Origin: an uncultured Sphingomonas sp.
GTDB lineage: Bacteria; Pseudomonadota; Alphaproteobacteria; Sphingomonadales; Sphingomonadaceae
Direction: 5' to 3'
Length of the DNA stretch: 58,630 bases
Assembly: GCF_902806265.1 (NCBI RefSeq)
Contig: NZ_CADCVZ010000010.1
Span: 1 to 58,630 of the forward strand
A program made the translations under genes and the position numbers. The notes under the pieces are model-generated. The model did not search any database and was not told where the DNA came from. It saw nothing but the letters and a program-made list of their open reading frames with translations. Of the stretch, positions 20,352 through 28,758 are shown piece after piece; positions within the stretch are counted from its first letter, which is position 1; each line of letters begins with the position of its first letter.

Positions 20352-20377
20352 GGAACCGATGATCGGTGCACTGTGTT
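20352..20377 (+). promoter_or_regulatory. Candidate EcfG (general stress) promoter upstream of the DUF4142 gene
   Basis: GGAAC (20352-20356), a 17-bp spacer, then TGTT (20374-20377), close to the alphaproteobacterial EcfG consensus GGAAC-N16/17-cGTT, except for T instead of C at the first -10 base. It ends 30 nt before the DUF4142 start codon. Confidence 0.35.
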
Positions 20378-20407
20378 GCTGAGTTCGATAGCCCGGGAGA
20401 CCAGACC

Positions 20408-21040
20408 ATGCGTTCATTCTTGATCACCTTAGTTGCCGCCACCGCCCTCACCGCTTGCGGCACCACCACCACCGACGATGCTGCTACCACGGAAACCGCC
20501 GCGACCACGGCACCGGTTGCCGACCCGAGCAATCCGCTGGGCGCGCCTGGCTACACGATGATGGCCGCCAGCAGCGACCAGTTCGAGATCCAGTCGAGCC
20601 AGCTGGCTCTGCAGGCCTCGCAGAACCCGGCGGTGCAGAGCTATGCCCGGCTGATGATCGCGCATCACCAGGCGACCACCGCCAACCTAACACAGGCCGC
20701 ACAGTCGGCCGGGCTGGCGCCGCCGCCGCCCGCGCTGATGCCGGCCGAGCAGGCACTGCTCGACCAGGTACGCGCGGCCGGGACCGGTCCGGCGTTCGAC
20801 GCGGCGTACAAGCAGGCGCAGATCACGGGCCACCAGTCCGCGCTGCAGCTGCACCAAGGCTATGCCAACGGCGGCGACGTGCCGGCGCTGCGCCAGGTCG
20901 CGGCGACGGCCGTGCCGATTGTTCAGCAGCACCTGGTCGGTGCCCAAGGCCTCAACGTCGAGGCCATGATGCAGCAGCCGGCAGCTACCGGCACCACTCC
21001 GACTGACACGGCGCCGGTGCGGAGCGGCGAACGCGGCTAA
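20408..21040 (+). CDS. DUF4142 domain lipoprotein
   Basis: It starts MRSFLITLVAATALTAC, a lipoprotein signal with Cys17, then a Thr/Ala-rich linker. The remainder is an all-helical, ferritin-like DUF4142 domain with SSDQFEIQSSQLAL and a repeated His-Gln pattern (AHHQATTANL, ITGHQSALQLHQGY). GGGAGA lies 8 nt upstream of ATG 20408. DUF4142 proteins are widespread periplasmic proteins of unknown role, often stress-induced; the candidate EcfG promoter upstream would agree with that. Confidence 0.83.
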   Translation: MRSFLITLVAATALTACGTTTTDDAATTETAATTAPVADPSNPLGAPGYTMMAASSDQFEIQSSQLALQASQNPAVQSYARLMIAHHQATTANLTQAAQSAGLAPPPPALMPAEQALLDQVRAAGTGPAFDAAYKQAQITGHQSALQLHQGYANGGDVPALRQVAATAVPIVQQHLVGAQGLNVEAMMQQPAATGTTPTDTAPVRSGERG

Positions 21041-21051
21041 GCGAAAGAAAG

Positions 21052-21076
21052 GCTGAGCGCTGTTCCGGCGCTCAGC
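21052..21076 (-). terminator. Intrinsic terminator shared by DUF4142 and HxlR genes
   Basis: GCTGAGCGC (21052-21060) pairs perfectly with GCGCTCAGC (21068-21076). Read on the minus strand the hairpin is followed by CTTTCTTTC, fitting a terminator for the HxlR-family gene, whose stop codon (21072) lies inside the stem. Confidence 0.6.
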
Positions 21077-21494
21077 GTTCTCGCTGGTCGAAGCGTTGCT
21101 GGGCGGCGCGAATGCACTCGATGTGCTCGCCCGCCCAGGCGCCGAGGGCGCGAACCGGCTCGCTCAGCGACACGCCAAGCTCGGTCAACGTATAGTCGAC
21201 CCTCGGCGGGATCGTCGGCGTAACATGCCGGCTGATCAAACCATCGCGCTCAAGGCCGCGCAGCGACAGTGTCAGCATGCGCTGCGAGATGCCGTCGATC
21301 TCTCGCTTCAGCTCGGAAAAACGGCGCGACCCTGAGCCAAGTGCCATCACGATCTGCATGCTCCACTTGTCGCCCACCCGGTTGAGCACCGGCGTGATCC
21401 GGGTGCAGCGGTGGCTGGCGAACCGCGGCTCGGGGAGGGGGGTCACATCGGTGTCACTAAGGAACAAAGTTTTCGGTTCTTGCGGCTGATCCAT
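21072..21494 (-). CDS. HxlR-family winged-helix transcriptional regulator
   Basis: A 140-residue MarR-like repressor of the HxlR/YodB group: [41 protein letters not shown] and the wing VDYTLTELG are all characteristic. A conserved Cys (Cys30, [10 protein letters not shown]) precedes the DNA-binding domain, the position used for thiol sensing of quinones and electrophiles in this family. It is divergently transcribed from an azoreductase gene with only 51 nt between starts, so it most likely represses that gene and itself. Confidence 0.88.
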   Translation of the reverse strand: MDQPQEPKTLFLSDTDVTPLPEPRFASHRCTRITPVLNRVGDKWSMQIVMALGSGSRRFSELKREIDGISQRMLTLSLRGLERDGLISRHVTPTIPPRVDYTLTELGVSLSEPVRALGAWAGEHIECIRAAQQRFDQRER

Positions 21495-21498
21495 GTAT

Positions 21499-21522
21499 GG
21501 TTACGTAACGCGTCCTGGTTAC
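21499..21522. promoter_or_regulatory. Palindrome and direct repeat between HxlR regulator and azoR (likely operator)
   Basis: GTTACGTAAC (21500-21509) is a perfect 10-bp palindrome. GGTTAC occurs at 21499-21504 and again at 21517-21522, an 18-bp direct-repeat spacing. The site lies in the 51-nt divergent promoter region and is the natural binding site for the HxlR protein. Confidence 0.5.
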
Positions 21523-21545
21523 AAATCAATACCGAGGACCTGAAC

Positions 21546-22100
21546 ATGACCATCCTGCACATCGACAGTTCGATCACCGGCGAGAACAGCGTCAGCCGCG
21601 TGCTAAGCAAGCGGATCGTGGAGCAGCTCACCGCCGCACAGCCCCGGGCTGACGTGACCCATCGCGATCTAGTGGCGGAGCCGCTCGACCACCTTACGCT
21701 CGGCGCCTTCGCCGACAGCAGCGTGCTCGACGAGTTCCTGGCCGCGGATACCGTGGTGATCGGCGCGCCGATGTACAATTTCACCCTGCCGAGCCAGCTC
21801 AAGGCCTGGCTCGACCGGATCCTGGTCGCAGGCAGGACCTTCCGCTACCGCGAGGACGGTTCGCCGGAAGGACTGGCTGGCCCCAAGCGGGTGATCGTGG
21901 CGCTCAGCCGCGGCGGCTTCTACCGCGGCGACTCGCCCGCCGCGGGGCTGGAGCATCTTGAGACGTACCTGACTGGTACGTTCGGCTTCATTGGCATCGT
22001 GCCGGAATTCGTAGCGGCGGACGGGATCGCGGTCGGGCCGGAGCAGCGTGAGGCGTCAGTCGCGAATGCGCTGGGCGAGGTGGAGCGGCTGGCGGCTTGA
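21546..22100 (+). CDS. azoR: FMN-dependent NADH-azoreductase
   Basis: A flavodoxin-like NAD(P)H:quinone/azo reductase of 184 residues. It shows [14 protein letters not shown] (FMN phosphate site), [19 protein letters not shown] (the PMYNFxxPxxLK signature) and SRGGFY near the isoalloxazine. Such enzymes reduce quinones and azo or nitro compounds and protect against electrophiles. Start ATG 21546 follows CGAGGACC. The divergent HxlR gene and the palindrome between them suggest induction by quinone or electrophile stress. Confidence 0.92.
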   Translation: MTILHIDSSITGENSVSRVLSKRIVEQLTAAQPRADVTHRDLVAEPLDHLTLGAFADSSVLDEFLAADTVVIGAPMYNFTLPSQLKAWLDRILVAGRTFRYREDGSPEGLAGPKRVIVALSRGGFYRGDSPAAGLEHLETYLTGTFGFIGIVPEFVAADGIAVGPEQREASVANALGEVERLAA

Positions 22101-22107
22101 GGCCGAT

Positions 22108-22192
22108 GTGCTCCCGCGAAGGCGGGAGCCCAGTCCGCTGGCAAAGGCAGCGCTTGCGGCGCTGGTCTGGGCCCCCGCCTGCGCGGGGGCAC
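22108..22192. repeat. Paired hairpin repeat (REP-like) between azoR and the 2-oxoacid dehydrogenase E2 gene
   Basis: Two related stem-loops face each other: 22108-22133 (GCTCCCGC-GAAG-GCGGGAGC core) and 22167-22192 (GCCCCCGC-CTGC-GCGGGGGC core), each ending in CCCAG/CTGGG. Together they form a larger inverted repeat of about 85 bp filling the gap between two convergent genes. The layout is that of dispersed bacterial REP pairs; it could also end transcription from both sides. Confidence 0.7.
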
Positions 22193-23554
22193 TCAGGCTA
22201 GGAGCCTGAGCGGGTTCTCGATCAGCGGCTTCATCGCCTGCAGGAAGCTCGCCGCGTCCCAGCCGTCGACCACGCGGTGGTCGCAGCTGAGCGACAGGTT
22301 CATCCGCTTGCGGACCTCGATCTCGCTGTTCACGGGCACGAGCTTCTCCTCGACCTTGTTGACGGCGATGATCGCGACCTGCGGCGGGCTAATTACGGGG
22401 GTGGAGGTGATCCCGCCCATCGGTCCCAGCGAGGAAATGGTGATGGTCGGCCCGGTCAGCTCCTCGCGCGTGGCCTTGCCGGTCTTGGCTGCGTCCGACA
22501 ACCGCAGCACTTCCGCCGCGAGCTGCCACACGCTCTTGGCTTCCGCGTTGCGCAGGACGGGCACCATCAGCCCGTTCGCGGTCTGGGCGGCGATGCCCAT
22601 GTGCACCGCGCCGTGGCGAGTGATAACGTTCGCCTCGTCGTCGTAGGTCGCGTTAAGCATCGGCCATTCAGGCAGCGCGCGGGTCATGGCGGTGATGAGG
22701 AAGGGGAGCAAAGTCAGCTTCGGGTTGGAGCCGCGATCGCGGTTCATCATCGCGCGCGTGTCCTCTAGCGCGGTGACGTCGAACTCCTCGACCAGCGTGA
22801 AGTGCGGCACCCGGCGCTTGGCCGCTTGCATATTCTCCGCGATCTTACGGCGGAGGCCGACGACCTTGATCTGCTCGTCCTGGCGAGCCGCTGTGCCGCG
22901 GGCCGAGACGCTGCCGCTGTTGTAGAGCAGGTAGGCGTCGAGGTCGGCGTGGCGAACGCGGTCGGCGGCGGTCTTCACCTGCGCCAGGTCGATGCCGAGG
23001 TCACGGGCGCGCTGGCGCACGACGGGGGAGGCGAGGACGGCAGTGCGAGATACTTCAGCTTCGCTCGTGCCGAGCGTTGTCGAAGGGCGTTGTTCGACCG
23101 TTTGCTCGGGGGAACGCCCTTCGGCTTCAGGTCGCGCCTTCCGCTCAGAACGAACGGGCTCCTCGCCAATGGTGAGCGCAGGCAGCGCTTCTTCCTGAGC
23201 CTTGGTCGGAGCGACCGCGCCGTCGCCCATCGCCACCGTGTCGGTCCGCTCGCCCTTGCCGACCGTCTCCGTGCCTTCCTGCGTCGCGATCGGGGTGTCG
23301 GCCGCGGCGGCCCCGTCGGTCTCGATCTCGACCAACACCGAGCCGATCGCCACTTGGTCGCCGACTTCGCCCGCCAGGCTCTTCACCGTGCCCGCGACCG
23401 GCGATTCCATCTCCACCGTCGCCTTGTCGGTCATCATGTCGGCGAGCTGCTGGTCCTCCTCGACCCGTTCTCCGACCTTGATGTGCCAGGCGACGATCTC
23501 AGCCTCGGCGATGCCTTCGCCGATATCGGGGAGCTTGAACTGGTACGTAGCCAT
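22193..23554 (-). CDS. bkdB: 2-oxoacid dehydrogenase E2, dihydrolipoyl acyltransferase (branched-chain type)
   Basis: The 453-residue core of the complex: an N-terminal lipoyl domain with the lipoylated Lys in MMTDKATVEM, a linker, a peripheral-subunit-binding domain (VLASPVVRQRARDLGIDLAQV), and the catalytic domain ending SLSCDHRVVDGWDAASFL. It transfers acyl groups from E1 to CoA. About residues 132-167 of the linker are encoded by a palindromic repeat read in frame. Third gene of the E1alpha-E1beta-E2 operon with 1-nt overlap. No E3 is present in the window. Branched-chain 2-oxoacids are the likely substrate given the two-chain E1. Confidence 0.9.
   Translation of the reverse strand: MATYQFKLPDIGEGIAEAEIVAWHIKVGERVEEDQQLADMMTDKATVEMESPVAGTVKSLAGEVGDQVAIGSVLVEIETDGAAAADTPIATQEGTETVGKGERTDTVAMGDGAVAPTKAQEEALPALTIGEEPVRSERKARPEAEGRSPEQTVEQRPSTTLGTSEAEVSRTAVLASPVVRQRARDLGIDLAQVKTAADRVRHADLDAYLLYNSGSVSARGTAARQDEQIKVVGLRRKIAENMQAAKRRVPHFTLVEEFDVTALEDTRAMMNRDRGSNPKLTLLPFLITAMTRALPEWPMLNATYDDEANVITRHGAVHMGIAAQTANGLMVPVLRNAEAKSVWQLAAEVLRLSDAAKTGKATREELTGPTITISSLGPMGGITSTPVISPPQVAIIAVNKVEEKLVPVNSEIEVRKRMNLSLSCDHRVVDGWDAASFLQAMKPLIENPLRLLA
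23056..23159. repeat. Palindromic repeat element inserted in frame in the E2 linker
   Basis: CGAAGGGCGTT (23081-23091) and AACGCCCTTCG (23113-23123) are perfect 11-bp arms; outer flanks 23056-23080 (TTCGCTCGTGCCGAGCG core) and 23136-23159 (CCGCTCAGAACGAACGG core) are looser inverted partners. The translation over the inner side includes RPSTTLGTSEAEVSR, the kind of peptide produced when the sphingomonad CTTCGACAA...CACGAGC dispersed repeat is read through. Confidence 0.65.
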
Positions 23555-24567
23555 CAGTCAGCCATGACCTTTTCTAATGCGAACTTCATGCGCTTGGGCC
23601 CCGGAAAATAGGCCCATTCGTAGGCGTGCGGGTAGGGCGTGTCCCAGCCGGTGACCCGCTCGACCGGCGCTTCGAGGTGGTAGAAGCAGCGTTCCTGAAC
23701 CAGCGTAACCAGCTCGGACGCGAAGCCGGAGGTGCGGGTCGCTTCCACCACGACCAGGCAGCGGCCGGTCTTCTTCACCGAGGCCTCGATCGTCGCGATG
23801 TCGAGCGGGACCAGTGTGCGCAGGTCGATGATCTCCGCGTCGACGCCATTCTCTTCGGCCGCGGCGGCCGCGACGTGGACCATCGTGCCGTAGGTCAGCA
23901 CGGTGAGCTCGGCTCCTTCGCGCACCACCCGGGCCTGGCCGAGCGGGACGGTATAGTGGTCGTCGGGCACTTCCGCCTCGGCGCGCTTGGCCCAGGGGGT
24001 GACCGGTCGGTCGTGGTGGCCGTCGAACGGGCCGTTGTAGATGCGCTTGGGCTCGAAGAAGACCACCGGATCGGGGTCCTCGATCGCGGCGATCAGCAGG
24101 CCCTTGGCGTCGTACGGGTTCGAGGGGATGACGACCTTCAAGCCCGCCACGTGGGTAAACAGGGCCTCCGGGCTCTGAGAGTGGGTCTGCCCGCCAAAGA
24201 TGCCGCCGCCATAGGGCGTGCGGATGACCATCGGCATGGTCCATTCAGCCGCCGTGCGGTAGCGCATCCGCGCGACCTCCGAGACGATCTGGTCGTAACC
24301 GGGATAGATATAGTCGGCGAACTGGATCTCGACCACAGGCTTCAGGCCATAGGCGGCCATGCCGACCGCCGTGCCGACGATCCCGCCCTCGCTAATCGGC
24401 GCGTCGAAGCAACGGGTTATCCCGAACTCGCGCTGCAGTCCTTCGGTCGCGCGGAACACGCCGCCAAAATAGCCGACGTCCTCACCGAACACGACCACAT
24501 CGGGGTCGCGCGCCATGGTCACTTTATGGGCCGAGTTGATGGCCTGGATCATGTTCATGGTCGCCAT
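23554..24567 (-). CDS. bkdA2: 2-oxoacid dehydrogenase E1 beta subunit (branched-chain type)
   Basis: The 337-residue beta chain of a heterotetrameric E1: MATMNMIQAINSAHKVTMARDPDVVVFGEDVGYFGGVFRATEGL is full-length homologous in pattern, with FDAPISEGGIVG, VEIQFADYIYPGYDQI, and C-terminal TGWDTPYPHAYEW. The beta chain supplies the pyrimidine-side ThDP Glu. Starts and stops overlap E1alpha and E2 by 1 nt, implying one transcript and coupled translation. YDQIVSEVARMRYR and TPYPHAYEW fit branched-chain enzymes better than pyruvate dehydrogenase. Confidence 0.91.
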   Translation of the reverse strand: MATMNMIQAINSAHKVTMARDPDVVVFGEDVGYFGGVFRATEGLQREFGITRCFDAPISEGGIVGTAVGMAAYGLKPVVEIQFADYIYPGYDQIVSEVARMRYRTAAEWTMPMVIRTPYGGGIFGGQTHSQSPEALFTHVAGLKVVIPSNPYDAKGLLIAAIEDPDPVVFFEPKRIYNGPFDGHHDRPVTPWAKRAEAEVPDDHYTVPLGQARVVREGAELTVLTYGTMVHVAAAAAEENGVDAEIIDLRTLVPLDIATIEASVKKTGRCLVVVEATRTSGFASELVTLVQERCFYHLEAPVERVTGWDTPYPHAYEWAYFPGPKRMKFALEKVMAD

Positions 24568-25835
24568 CAGCCCTGCGCCTCCTTCAGCGCCTGATCCCGC
24601 TGCTCAGCGACGTTCCAGGGCACGTCGGCGTAGACGTCCTCGAACATGCTCTCGATGTTCTCGCGGCCCTGTTCGGACAGGATGCCGAGCTTCTCCGCTT
24701 CCTTCTGGGCGGCGCGGACCTCGGCGTCGGCCTGCTTGACCAGCGCGTCGTGGCGTTCGTCGTCCCACTCGCCAAGCGCGACCAGGTGCTGGCGGAGGCG
24801 CGCGATCGGGTCGCCGAGCGGCCACTGCTGCGCCTCCCCTGCAGGCCGGTAGCCGGTGGGATCGTCCGAGGTAGAGTGGCCTTCCGCGCGGTAGGTGAAG
24901 AACTCGATCAGGGTCGGGCCGTTGTTCGAGCGCGCCCGCTCGGACGCCCACTGCACCGCCGCATAGACGGCGAGCGCATCGTTCCCGTCGACCCGGAGCC
25001 CGGCCATGCCGTAGCCCACCGCGCGCGCGGCAAAGGTCGCGCGCTCGGCCCCAGCGAGGCCGCTGAAGCTGGAGATCGCCCACTGGTTGTTAACCACGGC
25101 CAAGATCACCGGCGCGTTGTAGACGGTGGCGAACGTCATCGCCGAGTGGAAGTCGCCCTCGGCGGTGGCGCCGTCGCCGATCCACCCCATGGCGATGCGG
25201 CTGTCACCCTTGATCGCGGACGCCATCGCCCAGCCCACTGCCTGCGGATACTGCGTGCCGAGATTGCCGGAGATCGAGAAAAAGCCATGCTCCTTGTCCG
25301 AGTACATGATCGGCAGTTGGCGGCCCTTCATGTGATCGCCGGCATTGGAGTAGATCTGGCACATCATCTTGGTGAGCGGGTAGCCACGCGACACGAGCAG
25401 CCCCTGCTGGCGATAGGTCGGGAAGTGCATGTCGTCGCGGTGCATCGCCCCGGCAGTGGCGACCGCGATCGCCTCCTCGCCGGTGCACTTCATGTAGAAG
25501 CTCGTCTTGCCCTGCCGCTGGGCACGGTACATGCGGTCGTCGAATACGCGCACGATCACCATGTCGCGCAGCATCTTGCGGATTGTGTCGGGGTCGAGCT
25601 TGGGGTCCCACGCGCCCACCGCCCGGCCATCCTCGTCGAGTACGCGGACGAGCGCGTCGGTCAGCGGGAAGGTCTCGCGCGGCTCCGCGGTCGTGTCGGG
25701 GCGTGCCGTGGCGCCCGCGGGGGGCACCACCAAGGACGAGAAGTCAGGGGTGTCGCCGGGCCGATACGGCGGCTCGGGCACGTGCAGGGTCAGCGCCGGG
25801 GCATTGCGACGGGCTTGGGGGTCAGCATCACTCAT
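24567..25835 (-). CDS. bkdA1: 2-oxoacid dehydrogenase E1 alpha subunit (branched-chain type)
   Basis: The ThDP-binding alpha chain of 422 residues: MGWIGDGATAEGDFHSAM, the GDGxxxxG...N magnesium motif completed by VVNNQWAIS, RQQGLLVSRGYPL, and the phosphorylation-loop-like segment YRAEGHSTSDDPTGYRP. It decarboxylates 2-oxoacids and acylates the E2 lipoyl group. I start at ATG 25835 (MSDADPQARR); the frame stays open upstream but overlaps the divergent DUF3297 gene. The long N-terminal extension before FPLTDALVRVLDEDG is typical of branched-chain E1alpha. Confidence 0.91.
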   Translation of the reverse strand: MSDADPQARRNAPALTLHVPEPPYRPGDTPDFSSLVVPPAGATARPDTTAEPRETFPLTDALVRVLDEDGRAVGAWDPKLDPDTIRKMLRDMVIVRVFDDRMYRAQRQGKTSFYMKCTGEEAIAVATAGAMHRDDMHFPTYRQQGLLVSRGYPLTKMMCQIYSNAGDHMKGRQLPIMYSDKEHGFFSISGNLGTQYPQAVGWAMASAIKGDSRIAMGWIGDGATAEGDFHSAMTFATVYNAPVILAVVNNQWAISSFSGLAGAERATFAARAVGYGMAGLRVDGNDALAVYAAVQWASERARSNNGPTLIEFFTYRAEGHSTSDDPTGYRPAGEAQQWPLGDPIARLRQHLVALGEWDDERHDALVKQADAEVRAAQKEAEKLGILSEQGRENIESMFEDVYADVPWNVAEQRDQALKEAQG

Positions 25836-25914
25836 GTCGCCAAGCCGCTTAATGCAGGGAGGAAGGGGCGGCAACGGTTGACCGTCTCTCGCGCGGAGCG
25901 CTAGGGCGCGCACC

Positions 25915-26184
25915 ATGTCCGACACCCCGCCAGACCGCTTGAGCCTCGACCCGCGCAGCCCGCATTTCCAGGCGGAACTGCTGCAGCGCGGCGTGGGCAT
26001 CCGCTTCAATGGCCAGGAAAAGACCAACGTTGAGGAATATTCCGTCTCGGAAGGCTGGATCAAGGTCGCCGCCGGACGCAGCCGCGATCGGTTCGGGAAC
26101 CCTATGACCGTCAAGCTCAAGGGCACGGTCGAGCCCTACTTCGAGAACCCGGCCGTTACGACGCACTCATCGGACGAGAACTAG
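25915..26184 (+). CDS. DUF3297 family protein
   Basis: An 89-residue protein with RLSLDPRSPHFQAELLQRGVGIRFNG, NVEEYSVSEGWIKVAAG and MTVKLKGTVEPYFE, which matches the DUF3297 pattern as I know it. Soluble, no signal peptide. Function unknown. Divergent from the branched-chain E1alpha gene (79 nt) and convergent with the chemoreceptor gene, with only 4 nt between stops. Confidence 0.8.
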   Translation: MSDTPPDRLSLDPRSPHFQAELLQRGVGIRFNGQEKTNVEEYSVSEGWIKVAAGRSRDRFGNPMTVKLKGTVEPYFENPAVTTHSSDEN

Positions 26185-26188
26185 TCGC

Positions 26189-27700
26189 CTAGGCGGCGCG
26201 CAGATGGAGCAGGAACCGGTCGGCCGCCGACTGGAGGTTGCCGGCTAGCGGCGCCAGCCCGTCGGCGGATCCCTGAACCTCCCGCGAAAGGTCCGCCGCC
26301 TCGGCTGCTGACTTGGCGACCTGCTCGACCCGTTTGGCCATGGCGTCCGTACTGGCCGCGCTGTCGATGGCGTTCGACTCGATTGCGCGTGCGACATCGT
26401 GCTGCTGGCGGATGGCGTTGCGCATGTTCTCGGCGGAGCGGACCAGCTGCTGCATGGCCTTGGCGACCTCGGCGATCGCCCCGCTGGCCTCGTTGGCTCC
26501 TTCGCCCACGTTGGCGACCAGGCTGGTGATGTCGCCCGCAGCCTCCTGGGCCTTGCGGGCCAGCAGCTTCACCTCGGACGGAACCACCGCAAAGCCGCGG
26601 CCCTTGTCGCCGGCGCGAGCGGCCTCGATGGTCGCGTTGATCGCGAGAAGGTTGGTTTGCGACGACACGCCCTGGATCAGGCTGACCAAGGCTTCGATGT
26701 TGGCTGTCCGAGTGGCCAGCGTCTGGATCGCTTGCTCGCCGGACTGCGACGAATGGCCGAGCTCGCCCTGCTGATCTGCGGTGACCGCGATCCCCGAGAT
26801 CGCCCGCGCGAGTTCGGTCACGCCCGCGGAAAGGACCAGCACGTTCGAAGAAGCGGTCTTCGCTTCGGCGGCGACGTTGGCGGTATGTTGTCCCGTATTC
26901 TGGGCGAAGTGGTGCATCTGCCGGGCGGCCTGTTCGAGTTGGCCGGCCGTTGCGCTCACGGCTCCCACGATCTGGGCGACGGAACCTTCAAAGGTCTCGG
27001 CGAACGCCAGCAGTTCCTTGCTGCGGGCGGCCGCGTGCGCCTCGCGCTCCGCCTCCAGGCGAAATTGTCGCTCCTCCGTGGCCGCTTGGGCAGTGTTCGC
27101 GGCGGCAAGCGCTGATTCGGCTTCGTCCTTGGCCCTGCGGGCGGCATCGGCAAAGCTGTCACTGGCTTGTCTCGCGTCGGCTCGTTCGACGAACAGCTTG
27201 GCCATGTCGCGGGCGGTGGGACCGAGCATCGCCAGGACGAGCCCGACTGCCAGCGCATGCACCAGCACACGCGCCAGGTCGCCGCTGCCGATGAAGACCC
27301 ACTCCGGAGCCACATAGCCGAGCAGCAGGTGATGAACGCTGATGACCGCGGACGCCGCGGCAATCGGGCGCCAGTCACACAGCAGCATAAGCGCGGCCAG
27401 GCCGACGAAGAAGTACATGTGCCCTTCCATCTGCCACGGATGGCCGCTCATGACATAGATCAGCAACGCGGGTTGAACCGCCGCCATGATGCCAAAGGCC
27501 GTGCCGACCTGAAGATCGTACCGCTGCTTCCCGGCATAAAAGCTCGGCAGCAGGTTGATGGCGGCCGACAACAGAACGCCGGTTGCCTCGTTCCGGAAGT
27601 CGAACACCAACGTCAGGAGCATGAGCGACAGGGTGCAGCCCCAGCCGAACGCAGTCAGCTGCAGAACTCCACGCACACGCAACATCTGCAATTGGGTCAT
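26189..27700 (-). CDS. Methyl-accepting chemotaxis protein with polytopic membrane sensor
   Basis: About six hydrophobic helices occupy the first ~170 residues (from [19 protein letters not shown] to [14 protein letters not shown]), with short loops instead of a periplasmic ligand domain. A coiled coil follows, then the MCP hairpin tip [22 protein letters not shown] and the return helix. The usual tip reads FAVVAxEVR, so VVPSEV is a variant. No che genes are nearby. The membrane-embedded sensor implies detection of something in or near the membrane, such as energy state or a lipophilic signal. Confidence 0.85.
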   Translation of the reverse strand: MTQLQMLRVRGVLQLTAFGWGCTLSLMLLTLVFDFRNEATGVLLSAAINLLPSFYAGKQRYDLQVGTAFGIMAAVQPALLIYVMSGHPWQMEGHMYFFVGLAALMLLCDWRPIAAASAVISVHHLLLGYVAPEWVFIGSGDLARVLVHALAVGLVLAMLGPTARDMAKLFVERADARQASDSFADAARRAKDEAESALAAANTAQAATEERQFRLEAEREAHAAARSKELLAFAETFEGSVAQIVGAVSATAGQLEQAARQMHHFAQNTGQHTANVAAEAKTASSNVLVLSAGVTELARAISGIAVTADQQGELGHSSQSGEQAIQTLATRTANIEALVSLIQGVSSQTNLLAINATIEAARAGDKGRGFAVVPSEVKLLARKAQEAAGDITSLVANVGEGANEASGAIAEVAKAMQQLVRSAENMRNAIRQQHDVARAIESNAIDSAASTDAMAKRVEQVAKSAAEAADLSREVQGSADGLAPLAGNLQSAADRFLLHLRAA

Positions 27701-27719
27701 CAGCCTGCCACCCCCGAGC

Positions 27720-28028
27720 CTAGGTACGAGCGTTACCGCAGATAGTCGCCGGCGCGGCGACCATCAGCATACCTTGCTGCAGCAGCGTCGGAGCGAGCTG
27801 AACGCCCGGGCCGTCCGCGATAACGCTTCCGGGCAGCGGCCCGGCCCTGACGTGAGCCAGGCCGACGCGCGTCAGGAGACCCGCATCGACGCGGGAGCCG
27901 CTAAGCGCCAGCAAGAGCAGACGTCCGTGCGGCGGCGGTGCGAACGCTGCAACCAACAGCACCGAACCGGCCAGCATAAGCTGGACGGCAGTGCCTGCCC
28001 CAAGTCTGCCTTTACGCTGTTCCGTCAT
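27720..28028 (-). CDS. Hypothetical membrane-anchored protein, 102 aa
   Basis: One N-terminal hydrophobic segment ([17 protein letters not shown]) followed by [19 protein letters not shown] and a Gly/Ala/Leu-rich region ending in ICGNART. No family recognised. It directly follows the start side of the chemoreceptor gene on the same strand (19 nt apart), so cotranscription is possible. No strong ribosome-binding site precedes ATG 28028. Confidence 0.5.
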   Translation of the reverse strand: MTEQRKGRLGAGTAVQLMLAGSVLLVAAFAPPPHGRLLLLALSGSRVDAGLLTRVGLAHVRAGPLPGSVIADGPGVQLAPTLLQQGMLMVAAPATICGNART

Positions 28029-28143
28029 TTGGAACGCGTAGCTAAGGACAACCTGTTAACGCTCGGTTCAAGCGTAGGGCGGCGGTGGCGAGTGGAGGTC
28101 GATCACCTGCCAATCGCCACCTGCGTACCCGGACGTGGAATCC

Positions 28144-28395
28144 TTACAGGCTGTGCGACCTCGCGTCCGTACCGCCCGGCGTGGCCGAGCCCGGGTAGCG
28201 CGGAGTGATGCGACGCGATTGATACCGGTCGTACAACTTCTTGCCACCCCAACCGAGCGCCAGAGCAACGCCCAGAGGGCCAAGTCCGCGACGGGCAATG
28301 GCGGTTGCTCCATAACCCAGAAGCGCCCCACGGACGCCTTCGTTGCGGCCGGCCAATTTGTTACCGAGGTAAGCGCCGGCGATCTTCCCAAGCAT
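28144..28395 (-). CDS. Small Gly/Arg-rich hypothetical protein, 83 aa
   Basis: ATG 28395 (MLGKIAGAYLGNKLAGRNEG) is preceded by AAGGAG at 6 nt, a strong signal that argues for this short start over the longer frame upstream. The centre GALLGYGATAIARRGLGPLGVALALGWG looks like a weakly hydrophobic, glycine-zipper-like helix, and the tail is basic. It may associate with membranes. No known family assigned. Confidence 0.6.
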   Translation of the reverse strand: MLGKIAGAYLGNKLAGRNEGVRGALLGYGATAIARRGLGPLGVALALGWGGKKLYDRYQSRRITPRYPGSATPGGTDARSHSL

Positions 28396-28628
28396 GTCGC
28401 TCTCCTTCGCGATGGGTTGTTGCCCGGTAAAGCGCGCAGCCCGCTTGGGAGGTTCCGCGAAGTGGGATGGGACGCCACGCCAATTACCGGTGGTGGAATC
28501 TGCCACCAAGCCGATCCGAGGCCGCCCACGTTCAAGAAAATGGCGGAAAACCGCATCTGGCACGCTGCTTGAATAGGGTAACCCGAGACCGCAGCGGATC
28601 TTGCCGAGGCGGGACAGGGAGAACCAAG

Positions 28629-28754
28629 ATGAACGTCAAGACCAGCCTTTTCGCCGCCGTTGCCGCCCTGCTGGTGAGCACCGCCACCGTCGGCTCCGCC
28701 GTTGCTCCAGCGACCGGTCTGCAGCTGCCCGTCGGGATTGCGGCCAGTGCTTGA
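28629..28754 (+). CDS. Small predicted secreted peptide, 41 aa
   Basis: MNVKTSLFAAVAALLVSTATVG followed by a short tail: a clean Sec-type signal with very little mature sequence. AGGGAG lies about 8 nt upstream of ATG 28629. It heads the short plus-strand run leading to pspC. It may be a genuine small exported peptide, or the start of a gene broken by a frameshift into the next open frame; I cannot decide from sequence. Confidence 0.5.
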   Translation: MNVKTSLFAAVAALLVSTATVGSAVAPATGLQLPVGIAASA

Positions 28755-28758
28755 GCCC

